A stretch of 64,000 bases of DNA from Pseudonocardia sp. TRM90224 (GCF_021245725.1 NZ_JAJGSX010000034.1:32079-96078); one strand, 5' to 3'; positions 8,375-16,256 are shown, counted from the first letter of the stretch. The notes: generated by a model from the sequence alone, not told the origin. Translations and numbers: made by a program.

Positions 8375-9613
8375 GTGACCCGGACCCAGCAGCTCCTCCT
8401 CGACGACCCGCTGTGGCTGATCGCAGCGAAGGTCGTCACCTTGTTCGTGTTCGCGATCCTGTTCACGCTGCTGGGCAGCTGGGGCGAGCGCCGGATCGTC
8501 GGTCGCATGCAGCAGCGGCCCGGTCCGAACCGGGCCGGGCCGTTCGGCGTGTTGCAGGGCCTGGCCGACGGGCTGAAGCTCGCCCTCAAGGAGGACATCC
8601 GCCCGGCCGCCGCCGACCGGTTCATCTACCCGCTGGCCCCGATGATCGCGCTGGTGCCCGCGTTCCTCGCGCTCTCCGTCGTCCCCTTCGGCGGGAAGGT
8701 GACGATCTTCGGCGAGCCGACGGTGCTGCAGCTGGTGGACCTGCCCGTCGGCGTGCTGGTGGTGCTCGCGTGCAGCTCGATCGGCGTCTACGGGATCGTG
8801 CTCGCGGGCTGGTCGTCCGGCTCGCCGTACCCGCTCCTCGGCGCGCTGCGGGCGACGGCACAGGTGATCTCCTACGAGATCGTGCTCGGGATGTCGGTCG
8901 TGGCGGTGATCCTGCACAGCGGGTCGCTCTCGACCGCGGACATCGTCGCCGCGCAGCACGACACCTGGTTCGTCCTGCTCCTCGCGCCCAGCTTCGTCCT
9001 GTTCTGCATCGCGATGGTCGGGGAGACCAACCGGGCCCCGCTCGACCTGCCCGAAGCCGAGTCGGAACTGGTCGGCGGGTTCCACACCGAGTACTCGTCA
9101 CTCAAGTTCGCCGTCTACATGCTCGCCGAATACACGAACATGGCAACGCTCTCGGCCATGGCCGCAACGCTCTTCCTCGGCGGTCCCGCGCCGGCGCACG
9201 ACGGCTGGTGGGGCGCGTTCTGGGTGCTGCTGAAGGTGGGCGTGTTCTTCTTCGGGTTCGTCTGGCTGCGCGGCACCCTGCCCCGGCTCCGCTACGACCA
9301 GTTCATGCGGATGGGCTGGCGGGTCCTGATCCCGATCTCGCTGCTGTGGGTGCTCGTCGTCACCGGCATCCGCACGGTCCGCAACACCGGCGGCGACCCG
9401 ACCGCGATCCTCCTGACGGCCGGGATCATCGTCGGGTCGCTGGTCGTCCTCGCGGTGATCATGCCGACGCGCCGGGCCGTCGCGGTCGACACGGCGCGGG
9501 AGATGACGTACCCGGTGCCGCCCGCCGATCTCGTTGTGCCGCGCCGGGCGGCCACCCGGTCACCTGCGCCGGCGGTAGCTGCGCACGTGCACCGAGCTGC
9601 CGACGCCCGCTAG
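8375..9613 (+). CDS. orphan NADH-quinone oxidoreductase subunit H (NuoH-like)
   Basis: A 412-residue membrane protein of the complex I subunit 1 (NuoH) family, with about eight to nine transmembrane helices. The conserved matrix-loop patterns QQRPGPNRAGPFG, LKEDIRPAAADR and ETNRAPLDLPEAESELV are all intact; they line the quinone site and the entry of the first proton channel. The start chosen is GTG 8375 behind GGGAGG. No other nuo gene is nearby, although nuoH normally lies inside a nuo operon. It may be a spare or condition-specific paralogue, or part of another respiratory or formate/hydrogenase-like complex. The TetR partner implies controlled expression. Confidence 0.87.
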   Translation: MTRTQQLLLDDPLWLIAAKVVTLFVFAILFTLLGSWGERRIVGRMQQRPGPNRAGPFGVLQGLADGLKLALKEDIRPAAADRFIYPLAPMIALVPAFLALSVVPFGGKVTIFGEPTVLQLVDLPVGVLVVLACSSIGVYGIVLAGWSSGSPYPLLGALRATAQVISYEIVLGMSVVAVILHSGSLSTADIVAAQHDTWFVLLLAPSFVLFCIAMVGETNRAPLDLPEAESELVGGFHTEYSSLKFAVYMLAEYTNMATLSAMAATLFLGGPAPAHDGWWGAFWVLLKVGVFFFGFVWLRGTLPRLRYDQFMRMGWRVLIPISLLWVLVVTGIRTVRNTGGDPTAILLTAGIIVGSLVVLAVIMPTRRAVAVDTAREMTYPVPPADLVVPRRAATRSPAPAVAAHVHRAADAR

Positions 9614-9739
9614 GTGCAGCGCGACGCAGAGCAGCCCGGCGGTGACGAGCACCGTGGCGGTGATGACCGACAGGCTGAAGCCGGCGAGCTCGAAGATCAG
9701 CGCAAGTCCGAAGAGTACGGCGGCGACGATCGCGGTCAT
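9560..9739 (-). CDS. small two-helix membrane protein, unknown
   Basis: A 59-residue protein with two hydrophobic segments (about residues 2-20 and 24-46) and a basic tail RSYRRRR, so both ends probably face the cytoplasm. The start is ATG 9739, preceded by GGAG. It converges on the nuoH-like gene and overlaps its 3' end by 54 bases. Function is not recognised. The overlap lowers confidence, but composition and the positive-inside tail look real. Confidence 0.45.
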   Translation of the reverse strand: MTAIVAAVLFGLALIFELAGFSLSVITATVLVTAGLLCVALHLAGVGSSVHVRSYRRRR

Positions 9740-9780
9740 CAGGAGCTCCGTTTCGTCCGTGGTGTCGGCGAACAACAGTT

Positions 9781-10455
9781 GTGAACCCTCTGTCCCCGCT
9801 TCCGCACATCGCTGAAACGTCGGATCAGCCGCGGAAGGCCGATTCGAGGACGGGACCCAGCACCTCAGGGGCTCCGACATGGCCCTGGTCGGTCAACGTC
9901 CGGCGGTCGGCCTTCGGGATGAGCCGCGCGGCAGCGTCGGCGGCGCTGGCGAAGAACCTCACGTTCGGGCTGCAGGACGACGAGCCCGCGGCGTCGGACG
10001 CGGCCCGGTCGGCGCTGGCGCTGTTCCGGGCGGCCGGGCACGTCGCGGGCGAGGCGATGGCGCTCACCGACGTTGCGTGGTACTCGGCGGACCTCGCCGA
10101 CGGCGAGCGGGCGCTGGCCATGCACCGGCAAGTGGGCAACCGTGCGTACGAGGCGCACACGCTGGCCTGCCTGGCGGAAATGCACGAGCGCCGCGGCGAC
10201 CGCGCGGCGGCGGAGTCGGCCTACCGGGACGCGCTGGCGGTGTTCGCGACCGTGGGCGACCGGTACGGCGAGGCGAGCACGTACGCCCGGCTCGCCGACC
10301 TGCTCGGCGACGCCGACGCACGCCACCGGGCCGAGGCGATCCTCCGCGAACTCGACCCGCCGGCGGCGGAGCAGCTGCGGATCAAGCGGCCAGGACATGA
10401 AGATTCGGTCTTCGGCGCGGGACTTGATCCGGATCGACATACCTGGGTGGGATGA
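9781..10455 (+). pseudogene. remnant of a TPR-domain regulator (SARP/AfsR C-terminal type)
   Basis: From about residue 50 on, this frame codes for tetratricopeptide repeats like those at the C-terminus of AfsR/SARP regulators (patterns ALALFRAAGHVAGEA, YEAHTLACLAEMHERRGD, YGEASTYARLADLLGD). The expected N-terminal DNA-binding, BTAD and NTPase parts are missing, the first 50 residues look random, and the TPR sequence stops near position 10381. There the antisense 3' end of the DUF222/HNH gene begins, and the remaining frame is just its shadow. This is best read as a fragment truncated by a rearrangement that brought in the HNH gene. Confidence 0.45.
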
Positions 10456-11644
10456 ATTCGGGAATCCCGTCGACCATTCGGACGATCCATTCAGTGGAAT
10501 GAATCTCCCGGTGATGCATTCGGCATAGCATGACGAGGTTGTTGATTTCGGTTGGTCCACCGTTCTGCCATTCGACGACATGGTGGATGTCGCACCAACT
10601 CGCCGGGCGACCGCACCGTGCGCATCCACGGTCACGGGCAGCCACGGCTCGTCGCATTCCGTCAGGAATCACCCGGGAGAGGCGGCCGATGTCGAGTGGC
10701 TGGCTGTCGCTGTTCATGACGATCGGGATGACGGCCGCGTTGCAGGCGAGCTGCCGCAGGTCTTTGGTGCTGATGTAGCCACCGAAGTCCAGGATCGCGG
10801 TCCGCACCCGGGCTTCCAGCTCGGCGAGCGGGATGTGCACGTTGAGATGGGGCCGGTGCCCACCGGACTGCGGGACATCGCCGTGGTCCAGCACATACCC
10901 GCAGACGTCGGCCAACGCTTCGGCCTGGCGCTGCTTGCTGCTGCGCTGATCATCCGATCCCGCCGGCTTCGACTTCGCGTCGATCAAGGTAGCGATGGTG
11001 GCGAACAGGACCGCGTTGTCGAACCGCCCCTTGATCACCCCGCCGCGCCGGTCCGGGTGCGGGGTGATGGACAGCTCGTTGACCTCGGACTCCGGTCCGT
11101 CGTCGGGTTCGGGTCCGTCCTGGTCCAGACCGCGCACGACGTCCATCCCGAACGTGAAAACTTCCGACGGCCGGTTGAGCAGGGCGTACTCCACGACCCG
11201 CCGCTCGACCTCATCACACATGGCGGCGCTGAGTCGGGACGCTTCACCGGACTCCAGCACCTTCCGGATCACATCGACGTGCCCCAACCCGATCCTCGCG
11301 GCCGCGAACGCCGCCGCGCAGATCGGCATCCGAGGCTCCAGGACGGTGCCGGTCAAGCCCACCTGCGGGCACAGGTTCTGCGCGGCGTTCACGTACTGGC
11401 GGGCCGTGCCCCAGTCGATGTTCCAGGAGTCCGCGAGAGCACCGATCGGCGCCCGGTAGCCGAGCGACCCGAACCCACCCTCCCGCAGAAAATCGGCGAC
11501 GAACTGCACCCGCGACCGGTCGATCTCCCGGACCACCCGTTCCATATCCCGGGAGGCAAGAAACCTATCGGGGAACGTTCCGGTGGCAGCCTCGACCTGT
11601 AACTCGGCGATACCGTCGAGTGTGGCGTCGAGACCCGGGGACAT
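10382..11644 (-). CDS. DUF222 / HNH endonuclease domain protein (13E12-like)
   Basis: A 420-residue protein of the DUF222-HNH family, very common and multi-copy in actinobacteria. The N-terminal DUF222 domain spans about residues 1-290; the C-terminal HNH nuclease motif follows with CARCGRP, WCDIHHVVEW and the final LCRMHHREIH, so the two Cys pairs and metal-binding His are complete. The start is ATG 11644. Members are often associated with repeats and variable loci, and the biological role is not established; a homing-like or DNA-processing activity is inferred from the HNH fold. Its 3' end abuts the truncated TPR gene. Confidence 0.88.
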   Translation of the reverse strand: MSPGLDATLDGIAELQVEAATGTFPDRFLASRDMERVVREIDRSRVQFVADFLREGGFGSLGYRAPIGALADSWNIDWGTARQYVNAAQNLCPQVGLTGTVLEPRMPICAAAFAAARIGLGHVDVIRKVLESGEASRLSAAMCDEVERRVVEYALLNRPSEVFTFGMDVVRGLDQDGPEPDDGPESEVNELSITPHPDRRGGVIKGRFDNAVLFATIATLIDAKSKPAGSDDQRSSKQRQAEALADVCGYVLDHGDVPQSGGHRPHLNVHIPLAELEARVRTAILDFGGYISTKDLRQLACNAAVIPIVMNSDSQPLDIGRLSRVIPDGMRRAVAARDRGCARCGRPASWCDIHHVVEWQNGGPTEINNLVMLCRMHHREIHSTEWIVRMVDGIPEFIPPRYVDPDQVPRRRPNLHVLAA

Positions 11645-12213
11645 GACTCCATTTTAGTCGGATTGAAGATCATCGGCCAGTGAATGAAGGCTGAGACGCG
11701 AAGAGTGTACTTATCTACACCCCCCAAATCTGGACGCCGTTTCCGACCGCGCAGACCCAGGTGCGACGTCGCAGACCGCACAACCTCTGCGAGAACACAA
11801 CGAGCTCTGCGAGGTCGCCCAAACCGGCGTGCCGCCACCCACAGGCGGGGCTGAGAGTGCCATCCCGTCGACCTGGGAAATCCCCACCACACGGCCGCCC
11901 GTGGGCGGCCCTCAACAAAACCGCAACACAACAAAGCAAGCTCCGCCCACGGGCGGCCGTGTGGTATCCCCCAAGAGGTCGACGGGATGGCACGACCCAA
12001 CCATCCCGGAGATCTGCCCGCCCGGCGAGGGCGCCCTTGAAGAACGCGACCGCCAAGCCCGACAGGACCACCACAGCCGCGAGACCATCCGCCACGAACC
12101 CACCCGACGAGCCACGTCAAGAACCCGCCTCACCCGCCGAAACGCGCGACTCACCGCTCCCGACTCGCGCCCGGCCCAGCCCCAACTCCCGCACCCGCCG
12201 CCGCCGGCCGAGC
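11645..12213. other. non-coding interval with inverted repeat; no gene supported
   Basis: Part of an 870-bp gap between the HNH gene and the SAHH-like gene. Open frames exist on both strands, but they follow the inverted repeat and have no family resemblance or ribosome-binding site. Apart from the long inverted repeat listed separately, I see nothing that can be named. The stretch is less GC-rich around 11910-11942 (AACAAAACCGC and CAACACAACAAAG) than its surroundings. Confidence 0.5.
11858..11992. repeat. long nested inverted repeat
   Basis: The outer arms are 17-bp perfect complements (11858-11874, TGCCATCCCGTCGACCT, and 11976-11992). The inner arms are 22-bp perfect complements (11887-11908, beginning CCACACGGCCGCCC, and 11943-11964), separated by a 34-bp AT-richer loop. 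Each inner arm can also fold alone (GGCCGCCC-GT-GGGCGGCC). Such a structure could be a strong terminator, the end of a lost mobile element, or a structured RNA. Confidence 0.75.
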
Positions 12214-12274
12214 GTCGACAACGACGCTTTGGCGGTTTGTGAGCGCTCACATCAGCCATAACGTCGTTGTCGAC
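12214..12274. repeat. GTCGACAACGACG palindrome, copy 1
   Basis: 13-bp arms, GTCGACAACGACG (12214-12226) and its complement (12262-12274), enclose a smaller TGGC/GCCA pair and a central 12-bp palindrome GTGAGCGCTCAC (12239-12250). The same outer arms recur at 48660 and 57824 with different centres. Here it lies downstream of the SAHH-like gene and its tandem repeat array, so it may terminate transcription. Confidence 0.75.
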
Positions 12275-12312
12275 GGTCAACCCCGGCGGGCGACCCGCCG
12301 TAGTCAAGGCGT

Positions 12313-12515
12313 CGACTCACCGCTCCGGAACGCGCGACTCGCCCGCCGAAACGTGGAACTCGCCGTGCCAGAAGTGCCGGCTCACCGTGCTGGAGGTGCC
12401 GACTCGCCGTGCTGGAAGTGTCGACTCACCGGGCCAGAGGTGTCGACTCACCGGGCCAGAAGTGTCGACTCACCGGGCCAGAAGTGTCGACTCACCGGGC
12501 CGGAGGTGGCGACTC
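12313..12515 (-). repeat. 22-bp tandem repeat array, about nine units, directly after a stop codon
   Basis: About nine units of 21-22 bp with the consensus CGACTCACCGGGCCAGAAGTGT on the plus strand. The units at 12422-12509 are nearly identical and degrade towards 12313. The array touches the stop codon of the SAHH-like gene: the CTCA of the last unit supplies the TGA. In the direction of that gene the unit reads GGTGAGTCGACACTTCTGGCC. There are no spacers, so it is not a CRISPR array. A related array lies at 63716-63866. Confidence 0.85.
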
Positions 12516-13647
12516 ATCCGTCGAGTGTGATCGCCGGCCGCCAGGCTGCGTCGGGGAGCGGGTGGATGCCGGGTGGGTGGTCCGTGCCGTGCTCGACGGT
12601 CCAGCCGATGGCTGCCGTCATCAGCGCCGCGGTGACGTCGAAGGCGTTGAGGCTGTCGCCGTCGCCCGCTGCCAGGTTGGCGATGTGGCCGCCGGCGAAG
12701 AGGAAGACGGCGCGCCCCTCCACGCGGTGTTGGGTGACGTGCGGCAGCACCGGCGTGCCGGCGCCCAGCGCAGCCACCGCGATCTCGGCAGCCGAGTGGC
12801 CGGCGTTGAGCAGGATGCAGCCGTCCTTCAGCGCGCCGATGACGGCAGCGGACACGACATTGTCGCGACCGGTCGCCGTCACCAGCACGTCGGCGCGTGC
12901 GGCCGTCTCCGGCAGCGCGGCGACCTCGAAGCCGCCGAAGGCAGCCATCGTGGCGCGGGCCGGATCGGGCTCGGCTACGACGACCCTCGCGCCGAGCGTC
13001 CGGGCAGCGTGCGCGAGCCCGGCGCCCACCTCACCGAACCCGATTACGCCCACGACCTGGCCGTGCAGTGAGAGGTTGGTGCGCGCGGTGAACGCGTGCC
13101 ACGTGCTCGTGCCGACGGCGAACCGGTTGTGCAGGTCGTGCTTGAGCGGCACGCCGGCGAACCGGTTGTGCAGGTCGTGCTTGAGCGGCACGCCGTCGAG
13201 GTCGAAGACCGGATGGTCGATCCGGGCGGCGGCCAGGCGGGTCAGGCCGGTGCGGGTCACCTCGATGCCGGCGCGGATGCCCGAACCCGGGCCGGCGGCC
13301 ACGGCGATGTCGCCGCCCATCTCCAGGGTGTGCGTCGGCCGCCACGCCACGCAGGTCGCGACGTCGGCGATCGGGATGCCGAGGCCGGCGAGGTGCGCCA
13401 CCACGTCGGCCCGCGTCGTGGCCGCGTCGGCCGGGTGCACCTTCACCTGCGCGCCGGCCTCGACGCAGGCCACCATCATCAGCGCCGACTTGAGGTCGAC
13501 GTGCACCGTCGCCGCCAGCCGGACGTCGGGCATCGGTGGCAGGGCGGCCCCCGCCGCGGCCGTCCGCCGCATGTGCCGGCGCGCCCAGCCCATGCGGTCG
13601 GCAAGCGGGATCGCGTTCCACGCCGTGGGTGGTGCGTCGGTCGCCAT
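12514..13647 (-). CDS. divergent S-adenosylhomocysteine hydrolase-like protein with 13-residue duplication
   Basis: A 377-residue protein related to adenosylhomocysteinase, shorter than the usual 430-490. The NAD-binding Rossmann domain is clear (GVIGFGEVGAGLAHAARTLG, then EPDPARA), as are the equivalents of the LNAGH and LFAGGHIANL segments. The substrate-domain motifs are diverged (TVHVDLKSALMM where SAHH has a CLHMTVQTA-like stretch), so the substrate may differ. The segment GVPLKHDLHNRFA is present twice in a row from an exact 39-bp duplication in the hinge before the NAD domain. The start is ATG 13647; the stop lies in the tandem repeat. It overlaps no gene but follows the unknown gene at 13665 closely. 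Confidence 0.75.
   Translation of the reverse strand: MATDAPPTAWNAIPLADRMGWARRHMRRTAAAGAALPPMPDVRLAATVHVDLKSALMMVACVEAGAQVKVHPADAATTRADVVAHLAGLGIPIADVATCVAWRPTHTLEMGGDIAVAAGPGSGIRAGIEVTRTGLTRLAAARIDHPVFDLDGVPLKHDLHNRFAGVPLKHDLHNRFAVGTSTWHAFTARTNLSLHGQVVGVIGFGEVGAGLAHAARTLGARVVVAEPDPARATMAAFGGFEVAALPETAARADVLVTATGRDNVVSAAVIGALKDGCILLNAGHSAAEIAVAALGAGTPVLPHVTQHRVEGRAVFLFAGGHIANLAAGDGDSLNAFDVTAALMTAAIGWTVEHGTDHPPGIHPLPDAAWRPAITLDG
13117..13194. repeat. exact 39-bp tandem duplication inside a coding region
   Basis: The 39 bases beginning GGCGAACCGGTTGTGCAGG (13117-13155) are repeated without change at 13156-13194. The duplication keeps the reading frame of the SAHH-like gene and adds 13 residues. 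Lack of any mismatch points to a recent event or to an assembly artefact. Confidence 0.9.
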
Positions 13648-13664
13648 CGGGTGCCCATCCCCGA

Positions 13665-14249
13665 TCAGGGCTGCCGGATCCACGGCCCGAGGTAGTCGCG
13701 GTCGATCAGGGCCGGGTCCGGGATGAGGGTGAGCATCCGCCGGACGCGCTCGGCGGCGTCGCGGGTGAGCCGGAAGTCGTCGTCGCGGGTCGCCGGCCGC
13801 TCAGGGCTGAAGCGTTGTGCCGTTGCCACGATGTCCGGGACGAACGCGCGGATCTCGTCGGCGTCGTCGGCGGCGATCCCCGCGTCGAGGCCGGCCTCCC
13901 GCAGGCGGTCCTCGACGCTGTTGAGCTGCCCGGCCAGCCACTCCCACGGGTCGGCGGTGAGCTCGGCCGACCAGACGCGCTCGCTGGGTTCGATCCCGTC
14001 GAACCGCGGGTGGTAGTGCGCTGCGGAGAAGGGGTCCGCCGGGCGGTCGAGGCGGCCGAACAGGTCGGCACGCCAGAACGCCTCGTCGATGACGGTCCGC
14101 TGCGCGGCCGACTCGGTTCCGCGGTGCGGTTGCGGGGCGAGCAGCTGCAGCTCGACGCGGGCGCCGTGCTCCATGACGGCCTCGGCGGAGATCTCGAACC
14201 ACCGCCGCACGAGCACGGCGATCCGGGTGAAGTTGTACGCGACCAGCAT
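13665..14249 (-). CDS. unknown protein, 194 residues
   Basis: I do not recognise this family. The protein is soluble, rich in Arg, Asp and Trp, with a basic start (MLVAYNFTRIAVLVRRW), a middle part with the pattern HYHPRFDGIEPSERVWSAEL and a helical C-terminal half ending in DYLGPWIRQP. It has no signal peptide or membrane helix. The start is ATG 14249. It directly precedes the SAHH-like gene on the same strand (17 bp between its stop and the chosen start of that gene), so the two probably act together, perhaps on a methylated or adenosyl metabolite. Confidence 0.65.
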   Translation of the reverse strand: MLVAYNFTRIAVLVRRWFEISAEAVMEHGARVELQLLAPQPHRGTESAAQRTVIDEAFWRADLFGRLDRPADPFSAAHYHPRFDGIEPSERVWSAELTADPWEWLAGQLNSVEDRLREAGLDAGIAADDADEIRAFVPDIVATAQRFSPERPATRDDDFRLTRDAAERVRRMLTLIPDPALIDRDYLGPWIRQP

Positions 14250-14385
14250 GGCGCCTGCAGCTCCTTCGTCGAGAGTTCGGGGACGCGCACCTCACTATTC
14301 CCGATGGGCGTGTCCGGACCCGGCCGGCGGCTTCGACGTCCCGAGCAACACCGCGACCTCCGCGGTCCGTTGCGAAGGAGCCACC

Positions 14386-14832
14386 ATGACCGCCCGATCG
14401 ACCGCGTACCGGTCCAGCTCCATGTGGTGCTGGGTGCTGCAGGTTGTGCTCGCCGCCTTCTACCTGATGGCGTCGATGCCGAAGTTCAGCACCGACCCGC
14501 AGTACGTCGCCGCGTACGCCGCGCTCGGCTTCGACACCCTCGGCACCTACCTGATCGGGATCCTCGAGATCGCCGCGGCGATCGGGATGCTGATCCCGCG
14601 GATCTGCGGCGCGGCCGCGACGGCGCTGGTCGTCCACATGCTCATCGCGACGGTGATCAGCGGGATCCGGCTCGGCCCCGAGACGATTGTCCTGCCCGCT
14701 GCCTGCGCAGCCGTCGTGGCCGTCGTCGCCTGGCGCCGCCGCCGGGGCACGGCCCGCCTCGTCGCCGACATCCTGAGCATGCTGAACGCGCTCAGCGCGC
14801 CTACGCGGCGAAGGTCGGGTGCTCGCGGCTGA
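14386..14832 (+). CDS. DoxX-family membrane protein
   Basis: A 148-residue protein with four transmembrane helices and the DoxX-like patterns FYLMASMPKF in helix 1 and LIGILEIAAAIGMLIPR in helix 2. DoxX-like proteins are thought to work with quinone-linked redox reactions or thiol stress, though the biochemical role of most is unknown. The start is ATG 14386 behind GAAGGAG. The basic tail (WRRRRG) lies in the cytoplasm. The 3' end overlaps the convergent B3/B4 gene by 32 bases. Confidence 0.8.
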   Translation: MTARSTAYRSSSMWCWVLQVVLAAFYLMASMPKFSTDPQYVAAYAALGFDTLGTYLIGILEIAAAIGMLIPRICGAAATALVVHMLIATVISGIRLGPETIVLPAACAAVVAVVAWRRRRGTARLVADILSMLNALSAPTRRRSGARG

Positions 14833-15520
14833 GCACGTCCATCTTCGCCGTGAGGCCCCAGAGTTCGGCCAGCTCGGCGGCCAGCACCTCCGCGAGCCGC
14901 GGCACGTCCCGCGACGCCGAGGGGTGCAGGCCCTCGGCCACGATCAGCACGTCGGTGGTGTCGGCGCGAACCGCCGATGCACCGCTCTGGCGGTTCGTCC
15001 AGCGGCGGGCGTGCGCATCGCCGGCGGCGTCGACGAACACGATCTCCCCGGGCGCAGGGTGCTCGATCTCCCCGGAGAACGTCTCGTAGCGCTCGTCGCC
15101 GGACGCCGGCCGGACCTCCAGCGCACCGGTGATGCTGCCCAGGTCGAGCACGGCGACCGGGATCGCGAACGCAACGGAGACCGCGTTGCACAGGTCGACC
15201 AGCGGATGCACCTGCGGCAGCGAGCCGTGCTTGGCCAACCGCCGCAGCAACGACTCCGACGCGCAGCGGTACTGCGTCGGCTTGAGCCCCATCTCCGCGA
15301 ACGCCCGCCGCCACGACCCGACCTCGGGCAGCTCCGCGATCGATGTGGTGGCAAGCCGCTCGATCGCCCGGGCGACGTGCGCTGCTACTCGCGAGTCGAC
15401 GGCCGGCCCGGCCATGTTGTCACCGCGGAACCCCTCGACCCGCAGCACCGCTGGGACGAGCTGCGGGAACCGTTCCCAGACGGAGGTCGAATGGCGGAAC
15501 TCGATCACGACGACCACCAT
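14801..15520 (-). CDS. B3/B4 domain protein (phenylalanyl-tRNA synthetase beta editing-like)
   Basis: A 239-residue stand-alone B3/B4 domain protein, related to the editing domain of the bacterial phenylalanyl-tRNA synthetase beta chain. Recognisable parts are WRRAFAEMGLKPTQYRCASESLLRRL, LVDLCNAVSVAFAIPVAVLDL, GEIVFVD and the C-terminal LTAKMDVLS. Such proteins may clear misacylated tRNA or bind amino acids. The start is uncertain: ATG 15520 is chosen, although its ribosome-binding site is weak and a GTG at 15508 is possible. Confidence 0.75.
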   Translation of the reverse strand: MVVVVIEFRHSTSVWERFPQLVPAVLRVEGFRGDNMAGPAVDSRVAAHVARAIERLATTSIAELPEVGSWRRAFAEMGLKPTQYRCASESLLRRLAKHGSLPQVHPLVDLCNAVSVAFAIPVAVLDLGSITGALEVRPASGDERYETFSGEIEHPAPGEIVFVDAAGDAHARRWTNRQSGASAVRADTTDVLIVAEGLHPSASRDVPRLAEVLAAELAELWGLTAKMDVLSREHPTFAA

Positions 15521-15637
15521 CGACGACGACGACGGCGGGAGGCCAGTGCCAAGTACCGCCGGCCGGACCGGACCAAGTTCCGCGAACCCACCGCGGGACG
15601 ATGATCGCGCACCCACCCCCGAGGAACGGAGCAGCCG

Positions 15638-16099
15638 ATGAGCCGCCACGTCCAGGTCACGTTCGACGCCCACGACCCGCGGGCCCTGTCGATCTTCTGG
15701 CGCGACGTGCTGGGCTACGTCCACCCCGCCCCGCCCGGCGTCGAGCTGGCCGAGGGGGCCGACCCGCTGGCCGCGTGGGACGACTTCCTGGACAGCATCG
15801 GCGTGCCGGCCGACGAGCGCGATTCGAGATCCGCCCTCCAGGACCCCGACAAGCGGGGCCCGCGGCTGTTCTTCCAGAAGGTCCCGGAGGGCAAGGTCGT
15901 GAAGAACCGCGTCCACCTCGACGTGCGCGCCGCCCCCGGCCTCGTGGGCGAGGAGCGGATGGCCGCGCTGGAGGCCGAGTGCACGCGGCTCGTCGCGCTG
16001 GGGGCCACCCGGGTGCGCCGTGTCGAGCCCGCTCCCCCGATGGAAGCCGGGTTCATCGTGATGACCGACCCGGAGGGCAACGAGTTCTGCCTCGACTGA
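15638..16099 (+). CDS. VOC-superfamily (glyoxalase/bleomycin-resistance-like) protein
   Basis: A 153-residue vicinal-oxygen-chelate protein with the two-module fold: the N-terminal HVQVTFDAHDPRALSIFWRDVLGY and the closing MTDPEGNEFCLD. VOC proteins bind a metal and open rings, isomerise or sequester small molecules. The ATG at 15638 follows GAGGAACGGAG. The neighbouring genes give no firm substrate. Confidence 0.82.
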   Translation: MSRHVQVTFDAHDPRALSIFWRDVLGYVHPAPPGVELAEGADPLAAWDDFLDSIGVPADERDSRSALQDPDKRGPRLFFQKVPEGKVVKNRVHLDVRAAPGLVGEERMAALEAECTRLVALGATRVRRVEPAPPMEAGFIVMTDPEGNEFCLD

Positions 16100-16145
16100 G
16101 GTTCGCGCAGCATGCATAAGTTCTAGGCATACGTCCCGGCGAGAA

Positions 16146-16157
16146 TTGGCATTGGAC
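16146..16157 (+). promoter_or_regulatory. shared 12-mer TTGGCATTGGAC upstream of a reductase operon (copy 1)
   Basis: The 12-mer TTGGCATTGGAC occurs 60 bp before the leader peptide and NmrA/DHFR-like operon, and again at 22970-22981 before another DHFR-like gene. An exact 12-mer in front of two functionally related operons suggests a common promoter or operator element. Confidence 0.35.
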
Positions 16158-16205
16158 CTATCGATCATCACCCGGCATCGTCGTCACCGAACGAAGGAGA
16201 CAACG

Positions 16206-16256
16206 ATGATGACATTCGCGATCGCGGCCCTGGCGGCGACGGCGGTGCACCAGTGA
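16206..16256 (+). CDS. 16-residue leader peptide, coupled to the NmrA-like gene
   Basis: A short frame MMTFAIAALAATAVHQ has a strong ribosome-binding site (GAAGGAGACAAC) just before it, while the following gene has none of its own. Its TGA overlaps the ATG of the NmrA-like gene (TGATG), so translation of the large gene probably depends on reading the leader. It may be a real leader, or the remnant of a longer N-terminus after a frameshift. Confidence 0.45.
   Translation: MMTFAIAALAATAVHQ

Noticed and set aside
11715..12095. Minus-strand frame with a hydrophobic start (MADGLAAVVVLSGLAVAFF)
   Set aside because: It crosses both arms of the long inverted repeat and has no recognisable domain. 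A short holin-like peptide cannot be excluded, but I cannot support it.
12313..12515. Possible CRISPR array
   Set aside because: The repeats follow each other without spacers, have only 22 bp, and no cas genes are near.
12263..12530. Small proteins with SPGQKCRLTGPEV-type repeats on the plus strand
   Set aside because: They arise from the 22-bp non-coding repeat; the period is not a multiple of three, so the frame shifts from unit to unit, which argues against coding.
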